DNA of 64,000 bases from UBA1941 sp046329555 (GTDB lineage Bacteria > Bacteroidota > Bacteroidia > Chitinophagales > LD1), in contig JAXLUK010000002.1 of the NCBI GenBank assembly GCA_046329555.1, positions 558,001 to 622,000 on the forward strand. The letters run 5' to 3'. Below, piece after piece: positions 7,723-18,110 of this stretch. The notes below the pieces were generated by a model that was not told the origin of the DNA, made no database searches, and saw nothing but the letters and a program-made list of their open reading frames with translations. How positions within the stretch are numbered: the stretch's first letter is position 1; each line of letters begins with the position of its first letter. Position numbers and translations under genes: made by a program.

Positions 7723-10700
7723 ATGAGTTTGTCGCTAAAGAATAAAGTGCGGATTGTTACTGCTGCTTCGTTGTTCGACGGGCACGACGCCGCCATCAAC
7801 ATCATGCGACGCATGATGCAGGCCGCAGGCGCCGAAGTAATCCATTTGGGTCATAACCGCAGCGCCCGGGAAATTGTGGAATGCGCCATTCAGGAAGATG
7901 CGCAGGGCATTGCCGTTACCAGCTATCAGGGCGGACATATGGAGTTCTTCCAATACATGTACGACCTGCTCAAAGAGCGTGGCTGTGGTCATATCAAAAT
8001 TTTTGGCGGAGGCGGAGGTACCATTCTTCCCACCGAAATAGAAGCCTTGCACGCATATGGCATTGCCCGTATCTACTCGCCCGACGACGGCCGCCGCATG
8101 GGCCTGGAAGGCATGATTGCCGATGTGGTGCAACAATGCGATTTTGAAACCGTGGCACAGCGCAACGGCCAAATCAGCAAGCTGAACGACAAAGACTGGA
8201 AAGCTATTGCACAGCTCATCACACTGGCAGAAAACGGGAAAGATAAATTTGAAGCAAACGAGGTGCGCGTTCCGGTGCTGGGCATTACCGGCACTGGCGG
8301 CGCCGGAAAATCATCTGTTACCGATGAGATTGTACGCCGCTTCCTCCGGCAGTTCTCCGATAAAACCATTGCCGTAGTTTCGGTAGATCCTTCCAAGAAA
8401 AAAACCGGAGGCGCGCTGCTGGGCGACCGCATTCGTATGAACGCCATCGCTAACCCGCGGGCGTATATGCGCTCACTGGCCACCCGCGAGAGCGACCGCG
8501 CCCTGAGCGAACATGTGCAGGAAGCGATTGATATCTGCAAGGCCGCGCATTTCGATTTTATTATTCTGGAAAGTGCGGGCGTAGGACAAAGCGACGCCTC
8601 TATTCTGGATTACTGCAATGTGAGTTTGTATGTGATGACGCCCGAATACGGTGCCGCATCACAACTAGAGAAAATCAATATGATTGATTATGCCGACCTC
8701 ATTGCCATCAACAAGTTTGATAAGGCCGGCGCACTGGATGCCCTGAATGATGTTTGCAAGCAATACAAACGCAGCCACCAGTTATTCCAGGCAAAAAATG
8801 AAGAACTGCCGGTAGTGGGCACTATTGCCTCGCAATTCAATGATGCAGGTGTAAACCATTTGTTCGAATTGCTAATGCTGAAAGTGAAAGAAAAAACTGG
8901 TTTTGATTTTCCGGTGACGCATACGTCGCCAAAAGCCACTTCCAGCAAATCGCAAATTATCCCGCCGGCACGGGTGCGCTATCTGGCGGAAATTGCCGAG
9001 AACAACGAGCGCTACGACCATTGGGTGCGCGAACAGGCGGCCCTGGCCACCAAGTGGTATCAGGTACGCGGGGCAGCCGAAGCCGCGCCTGAACTAGCCG
9101 CTTCCCTGCAACCCATCGCCGATAACTTCAGAGACAAACTACATCCCGACTGCAAAAAGCTGATCGAAAACTGGGATAACCTAAAACACCAGTATTCGGG
9201 TGAAACCTTTGGCTTTAAAGTGCGCGATAAAGTATTGCAACTGCCTTTTACCTATCAATCGCTCAGCGGTACGTCCATCAAAAAAGTGTACCTGCCGCGC
9301 TATGCTGATTGGGGCGATCGCCTGAAATGGCAACTGCAGGAAAATGTGCCTGGCGAATTTCCCTACACCGCGGGGGTATTCCCGCTGAAACGCGAAGGCG
9401 AAGACCCTACCCGCATGTTTGCGGGTGAAGGTGGCCCTGAACGCACGAACAAACGATTCCACTACGTATCACTTGGCCAGCCTGCTCATCGCCTTTCCAC
9501 AGCCTTCGATTCTGTGACCCTTTACGGCGAAGACCCGGATTATCGACCGGATATCTACGGAAAAATTGGTAATAGCGGCGTGAGCATCGCTACGGTTGAC
9601 GACGCCAAAAAATTGTACTCCGGCTTCGATTTGTGCCATCCGAAAACTTCGGTGAGCATGACCATCAACGGACCGGCGCCCATTCTACTGGCGTTCTTTA
9701 TGAATGCGGCCATCGATCAGGAATGTGAAAAATATATGGCCGCCAATGGCATTGCCCTTCCTGCCCACCGCGATAAACTGCCGGAATACAACGGCGCACT
9801 TCCCGAAGGCAATAATGGCTTAGGATTGAAACTGTTGGGCCGCTCAGGCAGCGAAGTGCTTCCTGCCGATATCTACCAACAACTAAAAGCACAAGCCCTT
9901 CAGGCGGTACGCGGCACGGTACAGGCCGATATTTTGAAAGAAGATCAGGCGCAGAATACGTGCATTTTCTCTACCGAGTTTTCTTTGAAAATGATGGGCG
10001 ATGTGCAGGAATACTTCATCCGCAACCAGGTGCGCAATTTCTACTCGGTATCAATTAGCGGATACCATATTGCCGAAGCAGGCGCCAATCCAATTACCCA
10101 ACTGGCCTTCACCCTGGCCAACGGATTTACCTATGTGGAGTACTACCTGAGCCGCGGTATGAAGATCGACGATTTTGCGCCTAACCTATCGTTCTTCTTC
10201 AGCAATGGTATGGATCCTGAATACGCCGTAATTGGTCGTGTGGCTCGCCGCATCTGGGCCAAAGCCATGAAGCATAAATACAACGCCAACGAACGCAGTC
10301 AGAAGTTGAAATATCATATTCAGACTTCAGGCAGAAGTTTGCACGCACAGGAAATCGACTTCAACGATATCCGCACTACACTGCAGGCATTGTATGCGTT
10401 GTACGACAACTGCAATTCACTGCACACGAACGCCTATGATGAAGCCATCACCACGCCTACAGAAGAAAGCGTGCGGCGCGCCATGGCCATTCAGCTCATC
10501 ATCAACCGCGAAATGGGCACAGCCAAGAATGAAAACCCGAATCAGGGCGCGTTCCTGATTGAAGAGCTCACTGATTTAGTAGAAGAAGCGGTGCTCAACG
10601 AATTCAAGCGCATTACCGAGCGCGGCGGCGTACTGGGGGCGATGGAGCGCATGTACCAGCGCAATAAAATTCAGGAAGAGAGTCTGCACTACGAACACCT

Positions 10701-11010
10701 CAAACACACCGGCGAATATCCGATTGTGGGCGTGAACACCTTCCTCAGCAAAGAAGGCTCACCTACCATCATCCCCGGCGAAGTGATTCGTTCTACCCAG
10801 GAAGAAAAAGAGTTTCAGATCAATGCCCTTAATGCATTTAAAGCGCGCCACGAATCGCAATGCCAGGCCGCATTAAAACGCCTTCAGGAAGTAGCCATCG
10901 CCAATGGCAATTTGTTTGAAGAATTAATGGAAACTGTAAAACATTGCACCCTGGGTCAGATAACGCATGCGCTGTTTGAGGTAGGCGGACAATACCGCCG
11001 CAGTATGTAA
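7723..11010 (+). CDS. icmF: Fused isobutyryl-CoA mutase (B12-binding, G-protein chaperone and mutase domains)
   Basis: Adenosylcobalamin-dependent carbon-skeleton mutase interconverting isobutyryl-CoA and n-butyryl-CoA, with its own MeaB/ArgK-type GTPase. The 1,095 aa run as follows: B12-binding domain (residues 1-140), where the cobalt-ligating His is H21 in DGHDAA (IcmF form of DxHxxG) and a GGGGGT turn binds the tail; G-protein domain with P-loop GTGGAGKSS at 190-198, SVDPS switch region and NKFD; linker; then the mutase TIM barrel from about residue 510 to the end. Domain order and length match IcmF, not the MutA/MutB pair. Cargo-specificity residues were not checked. It probably serves branched-chain acyl-CoA metabolism. 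It abuts the convergent next gene with no gap. Confidence 0.93.
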   Translation: MSLSLKNKVRIVTAASLFDGHDAAINIMRRMMQAAGAEVIHLGHNRSAREIVECAIQEDAQGIAVTSYQGGHMEFFQYMYDLLKERGCGHIKIFGGGGGTILPTEIEALHAYGIARIYSPDDGRRMGLEGMIADVVQQCDFETVAQRNGQISKLNDKDWKAIAQLITLAENGKDKFEANEVRVPVLGITGTGGAGKSSVTDEIVRRFLRQFSDKTIAVVSVDPSKKKTGGALLGDRIRMNAIANPRAYMRSLATRESDRALSEHVQEAIDICKAAHFDFIILESAGVGQSDASILDYCNVSLYVMTPEYGAASQLEKINMIDYADLIAINKFDKAGALDALNDVCKQYKRSHQLFQAKNEELPVVGTIASQFNDAGVNHLFELLMLKVKEKTGFDFPVTHTSPKATSSKSQIIPPARVRYLAEIAENNERYDHWVREQAALATKWYQVRGAAEAAPELAASLQPIADNFRDKLHPDCKKLIENWDNLKHQYSGETFGFKVRDKVLQLPFTYQSLSGTSIKKVYLPRYADWGDRLKWQLQENVPGEFPYTAGVFPLKREGEDPTRMFAGEGGPERTNKRFHYVSLGQPAHRLSTAFDSVTLYGEDPDYRPDIYGKIGNSGVSIATVDDAKKLYSGFDLCHPKTSVSMTINGPAPILLAFFMNAAIDQECEKYMAANGIALPAHRDKLPEYNGALPEGNNGLGLKLLGRSGSEVLPADIYQQLKAQALQAVRGTVQADILKEDQAQNTCIFSTEFSLKMMGDVQEYFIRNQVRNFYSVSISGYHIAEAGANPITQLAFTLANGFTYVEYYLSRGMKIDDFAPNLSFFFSNGMDPEYAVIGRVARRIWAKAMKHKYNANERSQKLKYHIQTSGRSLHAQEIDFNDIRTTLQALYALYDNCNSLHTNAYDEAITTPTEESVRRAMAIQLIINREMGTAKNENPNQGAFLIEELTDLVEEAVLNEFKRITERGGVLGAMERMYQRNKIQEESLHYEHLKHTGEYPIVGVNTFLSKEGSPTIIPGEVIRSTQEEKEFQINALNAFKARHESQCQAALKRLQEVAIANGNLFEELMETVKHCTLGQITHALFEVGGQYRRSM

Positions 11011-12342
11011 TTAACGCGAGGCGGTAAGCGCCTGCCACAAAAACAGGGTGTGGCGAAACACCGTCGCTTTCGGCTGCGGTAGCCGCTGCTCCTGAATAGC
11101 AGCGCGCAACAGTTGCAAATGAATTTTCTCGGCTTCAGCGCGGGCCTTTGAAAAATTGCGTTTCAAAAATTTCGTCAACGCCTCCAGCTTATCCAAAGCC
11201 AAATCAAAACCGCGCTCGCGAATCAGCAATACCAATTCAAAATAGCGCAACATTAAATTATAGTTGTTGTACTCACGACTATCACCCTGCGCGTAAAACG
11301 CATTTTGAAACTGATAGAATTGTTTGGCATCTCCTTGCTGGAAAGCATGCAGCGCCTGCACATATGCCAACTGATAACCAAACGAACGATCGGTAGTGCT
11401 TTTAAGCAAAGCATTCTTGTATTTCTCAAACAACGTCCGCTTGCCTAACAACAAATAGAAGGAACACAAATTCACATACACCTGCGTATCATACAGCAAA
11501 TTATGCTTGCCTAATCCCTCCTGCACCGCTTCAAGTACCAGCGCCGGTTTCTCGCCTGATTCAAACTGCGTGTGATAACTCAATAAATTCAGCAACGCCA
11601 CTCGTCTTACCAGTGGAAACAACGACGCATCATGTTGTTCCAAAAATATCTCAATAGCCGCCGCCGCCTTAGCCGCCCTGGCAGGGTGTAAGGCCAGATT
11701 AGTAAACCATTGCAGCTCGCAATAATGGGCGTTGAATAACAACACCGGATGCGCCAATTTAGCAGCGCGAACGGAGAGTCGTTTAATCTCCTGTTCTATG
11801 GCCGGTAATTGCGCGTCCTTAGCCTGACCCATTTCCAATTGCACCATCATAATGGCCAGCTCTTTATCTAAAACCACATAATCCGCCATTTTGGGCGCCA
11901 AAGCCGCTACTTTCTCTTTCACTTCGCGCATCCACTTCAAATCGCACTTAGCATAGGCCACCGCCATTTCGTAGCCATACAATTCATTCAGGGCGGTCCA
12001 CCAACCTTGCCGGTCGTATTCCTGTTGTAACTTCAGTCGTAACTTATTTGATTCCGCTTCCAGACCGCGCTTATACAACACACTCGGCAACATCAGTTCA
12101 TTATAAGCCGTAATGGTATTCAGCCGGATGGCTTCATAAATTTCGTTGCGCGCCAGCGATACATTCTTGAAATAGGTATTCTCGTTAATGCCAAACTTTT
12201 TTTCCAGCGCCTGCTTAGTGATATCAGGCTGGCGCAATACTGCGCCAATAAACTGATGTAATTGCGACCCGTTTTCGGCAATGCGCTGCTCCAGCCACTG
12301 CCGCTCTTTATCGGTTAATATCTGAATGAGGTCTGCCAGCAT
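11011..12342 (-). CDS. Hypothetical helical-repeat protein
   Basis: 443 aa from MLADLIQILTDKERQWLEQR; not a family I can name. The N-terminal 60 residues look like a small alpha-helical domain with a possible DNA- or protein-binding helix pair (TKQALEKKFGINENTYFKNV). The rest is almost all alpha-helical, rich in Ala/Leu/Tyr, with TPR-like spacing but no clear TPR consensus. There is no signal peptide from this start. The frame is open to 12513, but that upstream part overlaps the divergent lipoprotein gene and is not protein-like. It ends exactly where icmF ends (convergent). Confidence 0.7.
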   Translation of the reverse strand: MLADLIQILTDKERQWLEQRIAENGSQLHQFIGAVLRQPDITKQALEKKFGINENTYFKNVSLARNEIYEAIRLNTITAYNELMLPSVLYKRGLEAESNKLRLKLQQEYDRQGWWTALNELYGYEMAVAYAKCDLKWMREVKEKVAALAPKMADYVVLDKELAIMMVQLEMGQAKDAQLPAIEQEIKRLSVRAAKLAHPVLLFNAHYCELQWFTNLALHPARAAKAAAAIEIFLEQHDASLFPLVRRVALLNLLSYHTQFESGEKPALVLEAVQEGLGKHNLLYDTQVYVNLCSFYLLLGKRTLFEKYKNALLKSTTDRSFGYQLAYVQALHAFQQGDAKQFYQFQNAFYAQGDSREYNNYNLMLRYFELVLLIRERGFDLALDKLEALTKFLKRNFSKARAEAEKIHLQLLRAAIQEQRLPQPKATVFRHTLFLWQALTASR

Positions 12343-12425
12343 TGATGGCGGAAAGTAACATTCTATTTTGTCCTTTCCCAAACCGCCGCTGGCAAACACT
12401 TTTGCAACAACAAAAAACAAAATCA

Positions 12426-12836
12426 ATGAAACACACACTATTGCTACTTCTGGGCACCGTGCTATTGCTAGCCGGCTGCAAAAAAGATAATACCACAAAC
12501 AATAGCTTTTCACTGGTTGGCACCTGGCGCGATACCGTGAATATGAGCGGCTATCAACTCAACAACACCCTGGTACTGTCTAACAACACATTCGATTACA
12601 CCATGCGCATCGCAGGCACATCGGCTACCATGGGGCATTCGGCCGGAAACTATACCGCTACCAGCTCGCAGTTGCAGTTTCAGGATACTACTAATAGCAG
12701 TACCTCTTGCTACAGCACACCTTGTACCTATTCGTACACCAAGGTTAGCGATATGCATATCACCTGGGGTGTAGTTTCTGACGCCTGCACCAACCGGGCC
12801 AATGCCAATAACGGATCAAACTGGTATAAACAATAA
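12426..12836 (+). CDS. Small exported lipoprotein
   Basis: 136 aa with a lipoprotein signal peptide ending in the lipobox LLAGC (MKHTLLLLLGTVLLLAGCKKD). The mature part is short and beta-rich: it begins with a lipocalin/copper-resistance-NlpE-like LVGTWRDTVN motif and carries two Cys near TSCYSTPCTY. This resembles the Bacteroidota lipocalin-like lipoproteins, but the family is not certain. The ATG at 12426 was chosen because the upstream in-frame part encodes no signal peptide. A terminator-like hairpin follows at 12882. Confidence 0.75.
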   Translation: MKHTLLLLLGTVLLLAGCKKDNTTNNSFSLVGTWRDTVNMSGYQLNNTLVLSNNTFDYTMRIAGTSATMGHSAGNYTATSSQLQFQDTTNSSTSCYSTPCTYSYTKVSDMHITWGVVSDACTNRANANNGSNWYKQ

Positions 12837-12881
12837 AGGGCATCTCTAAAGAACCACTAATTCGTAAATGGTGTTTTGTAC

Positions 12882-12909
12882 AGGGGCGGCGCAAGCGGCC
12901 CCTTTTTTT
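12882..12909 (+). terminator. Rho-independent terminator after the lipoprotein gene
   Basis: GGGGC-G-GC / GC-G-GCCCC stem with a gcaa loop and one G-G mismatch, followed by a run of seven T. It sits 45 bp after the stop codon. Confidence 0.6.
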
Positions 12910-12974
12910 GTGACACCATTTTATGCAATGAACATAATCGCTTTTAAAAAGCGGATTGCTGTTGATGAATATTT

Positions 12975-13074
12975 GGGCGCGCCCCCTCGTACCTCGGGGT
13001 CGGTTGCTTCGTTGCAAGTCCGCACTCGCTCGTGCCTCGCTCGCTTGCGGGCTTTCCACTTCGCCACCTCGCGC
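12975..13074 (+). repeat. Structured GC-rich element, copy B
   Basis: Conserved block GGGCGCGCCCCCT (12975-12987), then CGGGGTCGG without the internal hairpin of copies A and C. A hairpin follows in which GCAAGTCCGCA pairs with TTGCGGGCTT, then a TCCACTTCGCCACCTCGCGC-like tail. Same block order as copies A and C. Confidence 0.55.
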
Positions 13075-13131
13075 ACTTTAGGCACCACTGCGCACCGTTG
13101 CCACCAACAGCGAAACGAAAATTCCCAAAAA

Positions 13132-15420
13132 CATGCGACCCCGCCGGGGTCGTTGGTTCGCGTATCATGGGGCTACAGATATGCGATCCCTACGGGATCG
13201 GTAAAACCTAGCCTAAACAATTACAGCGCTGAAGCGATAAACACAGCAAGTGTTGCCGGGCGAATTTCGAAAGAGAACAGCCATGCGATTCCTACGAAAT
13301 ATAATCTAACCGCGACACCATTATACATCCGAAGGTTTATCATTTTTCAACGCGCATATAACCTGACCCTGTAGAAGCCATACATCCGTATATGTGCCAA
13401 TTATTAATGTGGCCATATTGCCTGACCCCGTAGGGGTCACATATCTGTAGCCCCCCGGAAGCGGTTGTTTTACGACCCCGTAGGGGTCGCATATAATGAA
13501 ATTGCACAGCATACGGAATAATATTCCGCATGATCAATAACGTTTGCATTAATCACATCAATCATCGCAATAGGGTCAGCACGTTGTTGCCATACATTGG
13601 TGTATCGCCACGGAAAATTCCCAAAAACATGCGACCCCGCCGGGGTCGTTGGTTCGCGCATCATGGGGCTACAGATATGCGATCCCTACGGGATCGGTGA
13701 CACGTAGTCTAATCAATTACGGAGATGCTGCGATAAATATATCAGGTGTTGCCGGGCGAGTTTCAAAATAGAACAGCCATGCGACCCCTTCGAAATATTA
13801 TCTAACAGCAACACCATTATACATCCGAAGGTTTATCATTTTTCAACGCGCATATCACCTGACCCTGTAGAAGCCATACATCCGTATATGTGCCAATTAT
13901 TAATGTGGTCATATTGCCTGACCCCGTAGACGTCACATATCTGTAGACGTGCCAATTATTAATGTGGCCATATTGCCTGACCCCGTAGGGGTCACATATC
14001 TGTAGCCCCCCGGAAGCGGTTGTTTTACGACCCCGTAGGGGTCGCATATAATGAAATTGCACAGCATACGGAATAATATTCCGCATGATCAATAACGATT
14101 GCATTAATCACATCAATCATCGCAATAGGGTCAGCACGTTGTTGCCATACATTGGTGTATCGCAACGGAAAATTCCCAAACATGCGACCCCGCCGGGGTC
14201 GTTGGTTCGCGAATCATGGAGTTACAGTGATGCGATCCCTACGGGATCGGTAAAACGTAATCTAATCAGCTGCGCACTTTAGGCACCACTGCGCACCGTT
14301 GCCACCAACAGCAAAACGGAAAATTCCCAAAAACATGCGACCCCGCCGGGGTCGTTGGTTCGCGCATCATGGGGCTACAGATATGCGATCCCTACGGGAT
14401 CGGTGACACGTAGTCTAATCAATTACGGAGATGCTGCGATAAATATATCAGGTGTTGCCGGGCGAGTTTCAAAATAGAACAGCCATGCGACCCCTTCGAA
14501 ATATTATCTAACAGCAACACCATTACACCTCAGAAGGTTTATCATTTCTCAACGCGCATATAACCTGACCCTGTAGAAGCCATACATCCGTATATGTGCC
14601 AATTATTAATGTGGTCATATTGCCTGACCCCGTAGACGTCACATATCTGTAGACGTGCCAATTATTAATGTGGCCATATTGCCTGACCCCGTAGACGTCA
14701 CATATCTGTAGACGTGCCAATTATTAATGTGGCCATATTGCCTGTAGATCTGTAGCCCCCGGAAGCGGTTGTTTTACGACCCCGTTATAATGAAATTGCA
14801 CAGCATACGGAATAATATTCCGCATGATCAATAACGATTGCATTAATCACATCAATCATCGCAATAGGGTCAGCACGTTGTTGCCATACATTGGTGTATC
14901 GCCACGGAAAATTCCCAAACACACCCCGCCGGGGTCGTTGGTTCGCGAATCTGTAGATCCCTACGGGATCGGGAAGCGGTTGTTTTACGACCCCGCCGGG
15001 GTCGTTGGTTCGCGCATCCTACAGTGATGCGATCCCTACGGGATCGGTAAACCGTGCCTGAGCATAGAGCGATAAAATGATAATTGGCGAATTGCACAGC
15101 GAAATATTATACGGAATAATCAACGCGCATATCCGCCATACATGATCAATAACGATTGCATTAATCACATCAATCATCGCAATAGGGTCAGCACGTTGTT
15201 GCCATACATTGGTGTATCGCCACGGAAAATTCCCAAACATGCGACCCCGCCGGGGTCGTTGGTTCGCGTATCATGGGGCTACAGTGATGCGATCCCTACG
15301 GGATCGGTAAAACCTAGCCTGAACAGTTTCGGAGCTAGAGCGATAAATATATCAGGTGATACCTGGCGAATTTCAAAAGAGAACAGCCATGCGATCTCTA
15401 CGGGATTGGTTAGACGAAGC
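13132..15420. repeat. Degenerate ~500-bp tandem array of palindromic repeats
   Basis: Units start with catgcgaccccgccggggtc at 13132, 13628, 14181, 14334 (after a shortened unit) and 15238, with a decayed copy near 14919. Each full unit contains GACCCC-GCC-GGGGTC, then GATCCC-TAC-GGGATC about 40 bp on, GACCCC-GTA-GGGGTC, and CGGAATAATATTCCG. They are joined by a shared ~150-bp segment ending ggtgtatcgccacggaaaattccc. No gene-like frame is supported: open frames here run through the palindromes and repeat from unit to unit. Together with the flanks (12837-13131 and 15421-15825), this is the largest gene-free stretch of the window. Confidence 0.85.
14596..14745. repeat. 59-bp tandem sub-repeat
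   Basis: Two full copies and one partial copy of a 59-bp unit beginning gtgccaattattaatgtgg start at 14596, 14655 and 14714. The same unit appears once near 13396 and twice around 13890-14005. Copy number therefore varies between the large units, pointing to slippage or recombination. Confidence 0.8.
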
Positions 15421-15554
15421 CTAAGCATTTGCGTATTTTCCACGAAGGATACATCATGTGCTGCCAATTCAACCCAGAGGAAATTAATTGATACGGTTTG
15501 CTGCGTATCATTTTGATTCGCTTGCTTTATTGACCTTTAACAACAATTTTAAAC

Positions 15555-15727
15555 ACGCTGGTTTGCCTGCGGCGCAGCGATAGCGTTGCGCGCACATGAC
15601 CCCATCGCGCGGCAGTGATGCGGAAGGCGCGAGCGTAGCGAGCGGCCCGCCAGCCGCAGGCGTGGCGGGCGGAAGCGAAGCGTACCCTGTAGCAGCACGG
15701 TGCCGCAGCGAAGCGAAGGCAGCCGCC
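15555..15727. repeat. GC-rich noncoding repeat-like segment
   Basis: Strongly GC-rich stretch with nested inverted repeats (for example GCCCGCCA...TGGCGGGC around 15645-15672, and gcgagcgtagcgagcg). It is unlike the flanking DNA and non-coding. It resembles dispersed intergenic repeats from memory only; there is one copy in this window. Confidence 0.45.
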
Positions 15728-15825
15728 CTAATAATTCCGTCATCCGATTCAACGATTCTACTTGTTGATGTGCCACATGGCCTCAATGGCCTTGGGCTTT
15801 GTTACGAAAACATTACTTTTCCGCG

Positions 15826-16665
15826 ATGCAAAAGTTACTATTCACACTAAGCTTGTTGTTCTTTTCTGCCGCTATACTGGCGCAACCGGTGATGTTAGAT
15901 ACCGCTCAAAACCGGTACATGAAAGTAGATGATGTTACCCTGCACTATCGCATTTGGGGTAAGGGCGAGCCGGTATTGTTGTTACACGGCGCCATGGAAT
16001 ATTGGCGGGAATGGAAAAATCAAATTCCCGGATTAGTGAAAAATTTCAAAGTGATTGCAGTCGATACCCGCGGCCATGGCGAAAGCTCGTTCACCGACCG
16101 CGAATTAAGCTATGATTTGTTCGCTTCTGATATGAATACATTTATTCATAACCTGGGTTACGACAGCATCAATATTGTAGGCTTTGGCGATGGCGGTATT
16201 ATTGGCATGCGGCTGGCGATGCAACATCCGGAACTGGTGCGCCGCCTGGTGGCTATTGGCTCGAATGTGAGCTGCGACACCACGGCCGTATATCCGGATG
16301 TGCTGGATAAAGTACGCAGTTGGGACCACGAAAAAATGGCGTTTTATCTTCAGGTAAAATTCAAGGAGAGTCCGAATAATCTGCAATTGAAAAACGTATC
16401 GAAGCGGATGCAAAAATTGCTGCTTACTGAACCACATCTCACGTACGACGATTTGGATAAAGTGCGTTGCCCAACGCTCATTATGGCCGGCGACCACGAT
16501 TTAATTAAGCTGTCGCACACCGAATTTATTTTTGAAAATCTGCCGAACGGACAACTGTGTATTATTCCCGGTTCAACGCATTACTGCATTAAAGAAAAAC
16601 CCAATGTGGTGAATGCCGCCATCCGCGATTTTCTGACTATTGCACAAACTGCGGTTCGGCGCTAA
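15826..16665 (+). CDS. Exported alpha/beta-hydrolase-fold protein lacking the nucleophile Ser
   Basis: 279 aa with a signal peptide (MQKLLFTLSLLFFSAAILAQ). The alpha/beta hydrolase fold is clear: oxyanion-loop LLLHGAMEYW (HG motif), DTRGHGES, the nucleophile-elbow strand NIVGF, an acid-region MAGDHD, and a terminal His in GSTHYC. The elbow, usually GxSxG, reads GFGDGG. Residue 121, where Ser is expected, is Gly (codon GGC, 16186-16188), one base from AGC. The protein may be non-catalytic or use another residue. Substrate unknown. It ends directly against the convergent permease gene. Confidence 0.85.
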   Translation: MQKLLFTLSLLFFSAAILAQPVMLDTAQNRYMKVDDVTLHYRIWGKGEPVLLLHGAMEYWREWKNQIPGLVKNFKVIAVDTRGHGESSFTDRELSYDLFASDMNTFIHNLGYDSINIVGFGDGGIIGMRLAMQHPELVRRLVAIGSNVSCDTTAVYPDVLDKVRSWDHEKMAFYLQVKFKESPNNLQLKNVSKRMQKLLLTEPHLTYDDLDKVRCPTLIMAGDHDLIKLSHTEFIFENLPNGQLCIIPGSTHYCIKEKPNVVNAAIRDFLTIAQTAVRR

Positions 16666-18066
16666 TCAAGCAGCAGCAACGGCTTTAAGCCGTCCGCCCA
16701 TTTTCCAGCCGTAAAAGGCCAGATACAGAAAGCAAGCCACGCCCACCAGGTAACTCCATTGAATTCCCAGATATTGCGGATCGGCTAAATAGCCTTGCAA
16801 TAAACTAATGATGCCGCCGCCCATAATCATCATGATAAGCAGGGCCGAGCCGTTGTTGGTGTGCTTGCCCAGGCCGTGAATGGCCAGCGTGAAAATGCAT
16901 GGCCAGAGCGTAGAACAAAACAATCCTACGCTGATGAACGCATACGCGCTGACCAATCCACCCGACAGCATCCCAATAACCAGCGCTATACTACCTAAGG
17001 CGGAGTACAACCACAGTTGTTTTGCGGGATTGCCCTTGGTGAAGTAATTGGCTGCAATGATGATAGGAATAATGGCCGCGTACAACCAGAACGGCTGCAA
17101 ACTATTTCCGGCCAAATAGTTTACTAACAAAAATACGCCGAAGGCGGCATAAGGCAACAACACATTCAACAGCATTTGCCAACGCGGCGGCGCATTAAAG
17201 GCTTCTACGGCTGAGGTCCAGCGACCGATCATCAAGCTAGCCCAGAAAAGGGATACATATGGAGCAACTCCATCGGTGGCAATGCCTGCGTGTTGTTTTA
17301 AAAATTCGGGAAGATTAGAAGCGGTGGCCACTTCCACACCTACGTATAAAAAAATGGCAATCATGCCCATCCACAACTGCGGAAACTGAAGCGCTGAGCC
17401 ACTTTTGTCGGTTTTGTTGGCCGCGCTTGTATGTTGTAACTGATTGGGCAGCGACGACCACAAAAACAACAACGCCACGATGATGAAAGCGGCGCCCAGC
17501 GCGAGGTAAGGTGTGCGCACCGCCTGAAGGTTATCGAGATGCGCGCCCTTGGCCAGTCCGCCGAAAATGGCGAAGCTCACTACCACCGGTCCGATAGTAG
17601 TGCCGATGTTATTGATACCACCGGCCAGGCTCAGGCGCTGTGCGCCTTTTTCGGCACCACCCAAATTAATGGCCAGTGGATTGGCGGCAGTTTGTTGTAG
17701 GGAAAAACCCAGACCAACGATAAACAAGCCCGTAATAAACACCGGAAAGGAAGCGGTTTCGGCGGCCGGGTAAAACAATAAGGTGCCACAGGCGGAAATA
17801 GCCAGACCCAAAGCAATACCATTTTTATAGCCGATGCGATTAAGGATATCGCCGCCCGTGAGGCGGGAAATGCCGAAATAAAGGATGGAACCAACCGTGT
17901 AAGCTACATAGAAAGCAAATGAAATTATCTGGCTTGCCCATTGCTCCAGCTCTAGCTTCTCTTTAAAAACCGGAATGAGGATATCATTGGAAGCCGCAAC
18001 AAATCCCCAGAAAAAGAAGACCGAAATAAGGGTGCCCAGTGCTGATTTGGAAGCCGGTTGATTCAT
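16666..18066 (-). CDS. FHS-family sugar permease (FucP/GluP-like MFS)
   Basis: 466 aa polytopic inner-membrane protein with about 12 hydrophobic segments, of the fucose:H+ symporter (FHS) branch of the major facilitator superfamily. Seen are the FFFWGFVAASNDILIPVFK start typical of the family, the GxGFSLQQTAANPLAINLGG loop with the conserved NP, and GGINNIGTTIGP. It probably imports a monosaccharide with protons. No sugar-catabolic gene is next to it, so the substrate (fucose, glucose/galactose or other) cannot be assigned. Confidence 0.88.
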   Translation of the reverse strand: MNQPASKSALGTLISVFFFWGFVAASNDILIPVFKEKLELEQWASQIISFAFYVAYTVGSILYFGISRLTGGDILNRIGYKNGIALGLAISACGTLLFYPAAETASFPVFITGLFIVGLGFSLQQTAANPLAINLGGAEKGAQRLSLAGGINNIGTTIGPVVVSFAIFGGLAKGAHLDNLQAVRTPYLALGAAFIIVALLFLWSSLPNQLQHTSAANKTDKSGSALQFPQLWMGMIAIFLYVGVEVATASNLPEFLKQHAGIATDGVAPYVSLFWASLMIGRWTSAVEAFNAPPRWQMLLNVLLPYAAFGVFLLVNYLAGNSLQPFWLYAAIIPIIIAANYFTKGNPAKQLWLYSALGSIALVIGMLSGGLVSAYAFISVGLFCSTLWPCIFTLAIHGLGKHTNNGSALLIMMIMGGGIISLLQGYLADPQYLGIQWSYLVGVACFLYLAFYGWKMGGRLKAVAAA

Positions 18067-18110
18067 GGGTGGAAGATAGTATTTCCTGCCAAAGGCCAGC
18101 TTGAGGCCAA

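Noticed and set aside
12868..15786. Several open frames of 60-170 codons in the palindrome array
   Set aside because: They recur with the repeat units, run through palindromes and match no protein features.
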